Below are positions 16,028 to 20,903 of a stretch of DNA of 20,903 nt, in pieces. The position numbers were made by a program, and so were the translations under genes. Source of the DNA: CAZOSF01 sp964582415 (GTDB taxonomy: Bacteria > Bacteroidota > Bacteroidia > Flavobacteriales > Flavobacteriaceae); contig CAZOSF010000048.1 of the NCBI GenBank assembly GCA_964582415.1, forward strand, positions 1-20,903. Reading direction: 5' to 3'. A model generated the notes under the pieces. It did not search any database, was not told where the DNA came from, and worked only from the letters and a program-made list of their open reading frames with translations. How positions within the stretch are numbered: position 1 is the first letter of the stretch; each line of letters begins with the position of its first letter.

Positions 16028-16035
16028 CAAATATA
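16028..16035 (-). promoter_or_regulatory. Bacteroidota -7 box for prfC
   Basis: On the minus strand this reads TATATTTG, an exact TAnnTTTG match. The implied start of transcription, about 16020, gives a leader of roughly 14 nt before the prfC ATG. A TTG on the minus strand (16061-16063) lies 25 bases upstream, somewhat far for a -33 element. Confidence 0.6.
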
Positions 16036-16242
16036 CGGTAATTAAGTATGAAATTTCGTCCAATATCTTAAGGTTAGCTTAAAGTACCGTTCTTACAGTC
16101 ATATATTTTTAAATGCCGCTAAATTAGGGGTATACGTGTATACACTTACTGTTATTTCTTACAAAATATGAAAGGAATACCAAGTGTTTTATGCAGTTCA
16201 ACCGATTTTTTATTCGATTCACCTAATAGTTGGTTTAAGAGT

Positions 16243-16260
16243 TATATAATAGGTTTTTTC
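16243..16260 (+). repeat. 18-bp exact repeat, copy 2
   Basis: This is identical to 847-864 in the rplK leader. Here it lies five bases upstream of the -7 box at 16266, in the spacer where upstream promoter contacts would fall. The flanking bases differ from copy 1 apart from a following tta/cta. Confidence 0.5.
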
Positions 16261-16265
16261 CTACG

Positions 16266-16273
16266 TATATTTG
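16266..16273 (+). promoter_or_regulatory. Bacteroidota -7 box for the 16320 gene
   Basis: The sequence tatatttg matches TAnnTTTG exactly. The predicted transcription start near 16280 gives a leader of about 40 nt to the ATG at 16320. No TTG is found at the expected -33 spacing. A perfect inverted repeat (gttgga at 16287-16292, tccaac at 16299-16304, loop catata) lies just downstream and could be an operator or a leader hairpin. Confidence 0.5.
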
Positions 16274-16319
16274 TTTTTGAAAGAAAGTTGGACATATATC
16301 CAACATAAACAACCTTACA

Positions 16320-16811
16320 ATGAAAACGAAACACTTGCTGAAAAGTACTTACCTTATTATGGCAGTATTTTTCACTTTTGGTTTACAATTAAATGCACAA
16401 AATTGTGACGCCTCTTTACAAGCTCACCGAAATAGAGACAAGAGGATGATCATGCCGAACGATGGAACGGTCTTCAAGGTGGATGTAAAGAATAATGAAA
16501 GAACACCTCAGACCTTTACTATTTCAACTCAAATAAGCGCTGTTCCATGTGAAGACAATAAAGGGGGAGAGGTGATAAGCTCAATTCAAAATCCACCCCT
16601 TGTCGTTCGAGTATTACAAAACGGTAAGGGCGTTGACCAATTAACTGTACGGGCCAATTCAACTGCTCAGATTCTTGTTGAAGTTGAAATGGGATCCTCA
16701 GCAGTTGTTAATAGTTGGCATTGTCTGGAATTAGTGGCCAAACCACTAAAGTGTTCCGATGAAATTGTTCTTCCGCTTCAAGTGCTTGTTTCGGATGGCC
16801 GCACTGATTAG
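16320..16811 (+). CDS. Small secreted four-cysteine protein, unknown function
   Basis: This 163-residue exported protein belongs to no family I recognise. The signal peptide is residues 1-26 (L-Q-L-N-A|Q). The mature part of about 137 residues has exactly four cysteines (C29, C77, C135, C145), enough for two disulfides in the periplasm or outside the cell. Alternating hydrophobic strands such as V-F-K-V-D-V-K-N-N, T-F-T-I-S-T-Q, L-V-V-R-V-L-Q-N-G and T-A-Q-I-L-V-E-V-E suggest a single Ig-like beta-sandwich, perhaps a carbohydrate- or protein-binding module. It has its own promoter box and terminator, so it appears to be monocistronic. Its downstream neighbour on the same strand is the giant repeat protein; whether the two proteins interact is unknown. 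Confidence 0.8.
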   Translation: MKTKHLLKSTYLIMAVFFTFGLQLNAQNCDASLQAHRNRDKRMIMPNDGTVFKVDVKNNERTPQTFTISTQISAVPCEDNKGGEVISSIQNPPLVVRVLQNGKGVDQLTVRANSTAQILVEVEMGSSAVVNSWHCLELVAKPLKCSDEIVLPLQVLVSDGRTD

Positions 16812-16830
16812 TGCGGTTTGATTTATTTTT
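16799..16830 (+). terminator. Terminator overlapping the stop of the 16320 gene
   Basis: A 7-bp stem (ccgcact at 16799-16805, agtgcgg at 16810-16816, loop gatt) is followed by the T-rich stretch tttgatttattttt. The stop codon TAG (16809-16811) lies within the loop and 3' arm, so the last codons are part of the terminator. Confidence 0.7.
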
Positions 16831-16920
16831 GAACCTACCACCCCGCCCCAAACTTCCAAATTTTTTATACCTACCCTTCTTTGGTTAAACGAATTTAGGT
16901 TTAAACCTTAAACTTTTTCT

Positions 16921-19900
16921 ATGAAAACGCAATCTAATACAGAAAGCAGATTTTTCTTTAAAGCGGTAGCCATTGTGATGACTTTTCTGTTATGGAATGT
17001 CTCCTCACTTTATGCGCAAAATATAACCCTTTCAAAGGATGTCGTACCGAATGCAAATAATTGCAATCAATTCGATGTGACCCTGACCATAGACGGGATG
17101 GCACCAGATGTTCCGCAAGAGGTTATTCTGGTAATTGACCGCTCGGGAAGTATGGGATTTGATATCCCTAACGATCCAAATGAGCCTATCGATTATGCAA
17201 TTGATGCAGCCGTGGCTTTCGTGGAGAACTTTTTCGATAATAATCCCACTGGATTGAATAAAATCGGAATTGTTTCCTATTCTACAAGCGCCACCGTTGA
17301 TTACCCATTGAGTGGTTCGGCAAATGAAGCTGCTATTATTAGTGCCATAGAAGGCTTGGTTGCAAATGGGGGTACCAATATCGCCCGTGCAATGGATACT
17401 GCTGAAAATCATTTCAATAGTGCAGGAACCTTCGATTGCGTTACAGAAAGAAGCATTGTGCTGCTCACCGATGGTGTTACCAACCGTCGTCTGAACGGTA
17501 CATCCTGTAATGGTTCTACACCGCCTCCGCCTTACCCAGCGAACAGTACCTTATGTATGACCGATGCCATCAATGAAGGACAAGATGCTTGGATCATCAC
17601 TAAGAATGGGGAAGATTATGAACAATCTATTTTTTCAGTTGGATTATTTGGTGGGATTAGTGGTAATGACCAACTAGCCGCCACTTTTGTTTTAGATGAG
17701 ATACAAAATTCTGGTCTGTTTATTACAGAAGCAGCCGCCGATCTTCAATCTATATATAACGATATTTTAGGTCAGTTAGGATTCGCGGCCAAGGATGCCA
17801 TAGTAACCGATCAATTACCTGCTGGTTTTGAAATATTTAGTATTGGTACGGCACCTCAGGGGACTACTTCTGGTACAGGAACAAGTTTACTTACATGGGA
17901 TATTGGTAATATCACTACCGAAACCCTAACCTTAATATATCAAATAGAAGCGACCACAGCAGCAAGCTGTGGTGAACAAACTTTTGGGGATACTATTGTA
18001 AATTATGAGGATTCAACCTGTACACAGGTCTCACAATCCTTCCCGAGCCCCACGGTCTGTGTTCCTTGTCCCGATTTAACAACGCCTACCATTTCTCAGG
18101 TCGGTTGTTCGGATACCATTAATTATGATGCCTCGTTTACTGCGGGTTCTTGTACCCCTTTCGACTTGCTATTTACCTGGACCTTCTATCTAAACAATGT
18201 GGAAGTAGGTAGTGTTACCATCGGGCCAACGACCGATTTGAACGCCGATTTATCCGGTCAGTTTGTTTATGATGGAAGCCAAGGACCTTTAACAGGTGAT
18301 TTTAAAGCAATTCTGTCTTATGACGGTTCTTACAATAATGGAAATTGTCAATTGCCGAGTGTAACCACAGAATCTACTATTCAAGTGGATACCCCTCCGA
18401 ATGCACCTGTAAGTGGAGGAGACCAAGCCGAATGTTTCGACCTGCAATCGCCACAAACCCTTACGGCTTCAGCCACTGTCGGTACTGGTGAATCTGTGGT
18501 TTGGTATGATGCGGCTACAGGTGGAAATCTTGTGACAAACCCAATTTTGGATGCCATAGGTTCAACTACCTATTACGCGGAGGCCGTGAGTGATGACAAT
18601 AATGTAACCTGTTCAAGTACGACAAGAACACCGGTTACTTTAACGCTTTATAATTGTTCAATTTCAATAGACAAAACAGCATCACCCAATGATCCAAATA
18701 ATTGTAATCCAATTCCAGCGGGTGGTTCTATAGACTATACCTTTACTGTTTCCAACAATGGAAACGCACCTATTTCCTCTGTTTCTGTTACCGATCCACT
18801 TATTAGTGGTAGCCCAATTCCAGGGCCTGATAGTGGCGATACCAATACAAACGGTATCTTGGACATTGGTGAAACTTGGATTTACACAGCATCGTATACC
18901 GTTACTCAAGCCGATATTGTTGCTGGAAGCGTAAATAACACGGTAGATGTTGATGGAACGGTTTCTGGATCTAGTGCTTCCTTTAATGTGAATGGAACCG
19001 ACACAGAAACAGTTGAATTATGCCAAAACCCAGAAATTACCATTTTAAAAGGTGCGGATGGTGACATTACCAACTGTAATGCATACAGCGTTGGCAGTCA
19101 GATTGAGTATACCTTCGTAGTTGGAAACACAGGTGATGTCGATTTAACCAATGTTGTGGTTAGCGACCCTTTGCTTGCAAATGCTGTTCCACCGGTGACT
19201 ATTAATGGACCTGGTTCTTCCGACGTAGGAGGGGACGGGGTACTGAGTATTGGTGAAGTATGGACTTTCAATGCATTTTACCTTGTAACCCAAGCCGATA
19301 TTGATGCTGGAGTTGTGAACAATACCGCTTCAGTAGATTCTGATTCTGCACTTGGTACGGTAAGCGCAACAAGTAACCAGTTGAGTTTGACCATATGTCA
19401 AACTCCATCCATGGAAATCAATAAAACAATCAGTTCTGGTTCTCCCTATAATGCGGTGGGTGATGTAATTGTATACAACATTACGCTTACCAATGATGGA
19501 AATGTGACCATTTATAATCCAGCGGTCACCGATCCTGACGCCGATAATCCACCTGCCTATGTTTCAGGTGATACAGATACCGATGGTGCGTTAGACGTGG
19601 GTGAAGTTTGGGTGTATTCTGCCCAACATACAATTACCCAAGCCGACATTGATGCGGGTAGTTTTACGAATACGGCTACTGGTAGTGGAGAAGCTGATAC
19701 AGATGGAGATGGAACTGGCGACACAGCGGTTGAAGATACCGATGATGCCACGGCTCAAGCAGAACAAACACCAAGCGGTGCTTTGAATAAAGTAATCACA
19801 TCTGGTTCGCCTTATGATAGTGTAGGGGATATCATTTTCTACCAAATAACTTTTACCAATAATGGTAATGTGACGGTTTACAGTCCTAATGTTTCGGATC

Positions 19901-20903
19901 CACAAGCAGATGCTCCTGGACCGGTATATGCCAGCGGTGACACAAATACGAACGGAGCCCTTGATGTTGGTGAGGCATGGGTGTTTACCGCTCAACACAC
20001 CATTACCCAAGCAGACATTGATGCAGGTAGTTTTACAAATACGGCTACAGGAACGGGTATGGCTGATACCGATGGTGACGGTGCAGGCGATACACCTATC
20101 GACGATCAAGATAGCGCTACAGCTACGGCCAATCAGGATGCTTCTATCGCATTGGTTAAAACAGCAACCTACGATGATGGAGGTGATTGCAGCCAGCCTG
20201 GAGAACAGATCAACTATACATTTACTATAACCAATGAAGGAAATGTTAGTTTGAACAATGTTCAACTTACCGATGCCTTGATTCCAAATGAGGCGTATGT
20301 TTCGGGAGATGATGGTGATGGCATACTTCAGGTAAATGAGACCTGGACTTACACTGGTAGTTATATCTTGACGCAAGCAGATATAGATTCAGGTGAAGTT
20401 ATCAATACAGCCACAGTTACCGCCGACGATCCGAATGGATCCCAAGTTGAAGATATTTCGGGTACAGCCATTGGTAATGATACCAATACAATCGTGCCAC
20501 TTTGCCAGAATCCAGCTATTGCACTAGTCAAAACGTCATCCTATAGCGATGGTGGTGATTGTAGTCAGCCTGGAGAACTGATCAATTATACTTTTACCGT
20601 AACCAATGAAGGGAATGTAAGCCTATCAAACGTTACTTTGTCTGATCCATTACCTGGTTTATCCGCCTTTAGCGGTCCTACAGGTGACAACGCTAACACA
20701 GGGATTTTGGATGTGAATGAAACTTGGGTTTACACTGCAACCTATGCACTGACCCAAGCCGATATCGATGCAGGTGAAGTTGTAAACCAAGCATTAGTGG
20801 AAGCAATCACTCCTAATATTAATGTCGTTAGCGATCTTTCTGGAGATACAGTTCAATCTGATACACCAACCAACACTGCATTATGCCAGGACGCTGCCAT
20901 TGC
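16921..20903 (+). CDS. Giant VWA-domain surface protein with tandem repeats (3' truncated by window)
   Basis: The frame stays open from the ATG at 16921 to the window edge: 1327 complete codons and still running. The signal peptide is residues 1-32 (S-L-Y-A|Q). A von Willebrand factor A domain (about 65-280) has a complete MIDAS: D73-x-S75-x-S77, T152 and D184, so metal-dependent adhesion is plausible. An Ig/DUF11-like segment follows (about 285-375), then a cysteine-containing module (to about 490) and an Ig-like domain with W-Y-D-A-A-T-G-G (about 492-577). From C579 come six full tandem repeats of 122-127 residues resembling DUF11/DUF7507, and a seventh begins at C1322. Such proteins in flavobacteria are usually type IX-secreted adhesins of the SprB kind, but the C-terminal sorting domain would lie outside the window. 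The start is chosen for its signal peptide. Confidence 0.9.
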   Translation, partial: MKTQSNTESRFFFKAVAIVMTFLLWNVSSLYAQNITLSKDVVPNANNCNQFDVTLTIDGMAPDVPQEVILVIDRSGSMGFDIPNDPNEPIDYAIDAAVAFVENFFDNNPTGLNKIGIVSYSTSATVDYPLSGSANEAAIISAIEGLVANGGTNIARAMDTAENHFNSAGTFDCVTERSIVLLTDGVTNRRLNGTSCNGSTPPPPYPANSTLCMTDAINEGQDAWIITKNGEDYEQSIFSVGLFGGISGNDQLAATFVLDEIQNSGLFITEAAADLQSIYNDILGQLGFAAKDAIVTDQLPAGFEIFSIGTAPQGTTSGTGTSLLTWDIGNITTETLTLIYQIEATTAASCGEQTFGDTIVNYEDSTCTQVSQSFPSPTVCVPCPDLTTPTISQVGCSDTINYDASFTAGSCTPFDLLFTWTFYLNNVEVGSVTIGPTTDLNADLSGQFVYDGSQGPLTGDFKAILSYDGSYNNGNCQLPSVTTESTIQVDTPPNAPVSGGDQAECFDLQSPQTLTASATVGTGESVVWYDAATGGNLVTNPILDAIGSTTYYAEAVSDDNNVTCSSTTRTPVTLTLYNCSISIDKTASPNDPNNCNPIPAGGSIDYTFTVSNNGNAPISSVSVTDPLISGSPIPGPDSGDTNTNGILDIGETWIYTASYTVTQADIVAGSVNNTVDVDGTVSGSSASFNVNGTDTETVELCQNPEITILKGADGDITNCNAYSVGSQIEYTFVVGNTGDVDLTNVVVSDPLLANAVPPVTINGPGSSDVGGDGVLSIGEVWTFNAFYLVTQADIDAGVVNNTASVDSDSALGTVSATSNQLSLTICQTPSMEINKTISSGSPYNAVGDVIVYNITLTNDGNVTIYNPAVTDPDADNPPAYVSGDTDTDGALDVGEVWVYSAQHTITQADIDAGSFTNTATGSGEADTDGDGTGDTAVEDTDDATAQAEQTPSGALNKVITSGSPYDSVGDIIFYQITFTNNGNVTVYSPNVSDPQADAPGPVYASGDTNTNGALDVGEAWVFTAQHTITQADIDAGSFTNTATGTGMADTDGDGAGDTPIDDQDSATATANQDASIALVKTATYDDGGDCSQPGEQINYTFTITNEGNVSLNNVQLTDALIPNEAYVSGDDGDGILQVNETWTYTGSYILTQADIDSGEVINTATVTADDPNGSQVEDISGTAIGNDTNTIVPLCQNPAIALVKTSSYSDGGDCSQPGELINYTFTVTNEGNVSLSNVTLSDPLPGLSAFSGPTGDNANTGILDVNETWVYTATYALTQADIDAGEVVNQALVEAITPNINVVSDLSGDTVQSDTPTNTALCQDAAI
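18655..20903 (+). repeat. Tandem coding repeats in the giant protein
   Basis: Repeat units start at about 18655, 19021, 19396, 19762, 20131, 20503 and 20884 (366, 375, 366, 369, 372 and 381 bases apart). The last is cut off by the window. Each has an opening [CN]-Q-x-x-x-I-x-[LIN]-x-K, a core strand Y-x-[FI]-[TV]-[VIL]-x-N-x-G-[ND], an acidic D/N-G-x-L-x-[VI]-x-E loop, and the highly conserved T-Q-A-D-I-x-[AS]-G. Unit 4 has glutamate and unit 5 asparagine where most units have cysteine. Units 3 and 4, and units 5 and 6, are the closest pairs. Confidence 0.9.

Larger units (their letters stand above)
16008..16319. other. Divergent intergenic region, prfC / secreted protein
   Basis: This is a 312-base gap between divergent genes. 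It contains a prfC -7 box (minus strand, 16028-16035), a perfect palindrome gtgtatacac (16136-16145) next to a second gtatac (16130-16135), an 18-bp repeat shared with the rplK leader (16243-16260), a + strand -7 box (16266-16273) and a 6-bp inverted repeat (16287-16304). A 46-codon open frame at 16168-16308 overlaps several of these signals and is probably not a gene. Confidence 0.6.

Noticed and set aside
19591..20376. 261-codon open frame on the minus strand inside the adhesin repeats
   Set aside because: It is antisense to a strong coding frame with recognised domains. The periodic repeats and codon bias keep the opposite strand open; there is no signal, motif or start context.
18655..20903. 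CRISPR-like periodicity
   Set aside because: The period is about 370 bases, the frame is continuous and the units encode a protein repeat, so this is a coding repeat array.

Overview
The window looks like chromosomal DNA from a marine-type member of the Flavobacteriaceae (Bacteroidota). Several signs agree. Start codons lack Shine-Dalgarno sequences and are preceded by A-rich stretches. Matches to the Bacteroidota -7 promoter box TAnnTTTG sit upstream of three transcription units. A DUF3467 gene directly follows rpoC. The secreted proteins have signal peptides ending A|Q, and several begin with Q-V-G-I-x-T-T. No tRNA, rRNA, insertion sequence, integrase or CRISPR array was found.

Bases 1-11740 are a core information-processing block, all on the + strand: secE, nusG, rplK (L11), rplA (L1), rplJ (L10), rplL (L7/L12), rpoB, rpoC and a DUF3467 gene. 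Gaps are mostly 4-85 bp. The larger gaps hold structure: a hairpin in the nusG-rplK leader, two successive stem-loops between rplL and rpoB (probably an attenuator or processing region separating ribosomal-protein from polymerase synthesis), and two hairpins between rpoB and rpoC. A strong intrinsic terminator follows rpoC, and the DUF3467 gene lies just beyond it.

Bases 11741-14412 leave the core. A 235-bp leader with a TAnnTTTG box precedes three tightly packed genes for secreted paralogues of 256-293 residues. They share a head (Q-V-G-I-[NG]-T-T-x-P-Q) and a closing D-x-L-x-x-R-[LI] strand but differ in the middle. I recognise no named family. The third gene meets the convergent prfC (release factor 3, minus strand, 14409-16007) so tightly that their stop codons overlap in the tetranucleotide TTAA.

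Bases 16008-20903 contain the prfC promoter region, a small secreted four-cysteine protein (16320-16811) with its own terminator, and the 5' 3983 bases of a giant surface protein that runs off the window. That protein has a signal peptide, a von Willebrand factor A domain with a complete metal-binding MIDAS, Ig-like modules, then six full tandem repeats of about 122-127 residues (DUF11/DUF7507-like) and the start of a seventh. It is probably a type IX-secreted adhesin, but the C-terminus that would show this lies outside.

The most unusual material is the triad of secreted paralogues, its stop-on-stop junction with prfC, the recently duplicated repeat array, and the paired structures in the rplL-rpoB gap.
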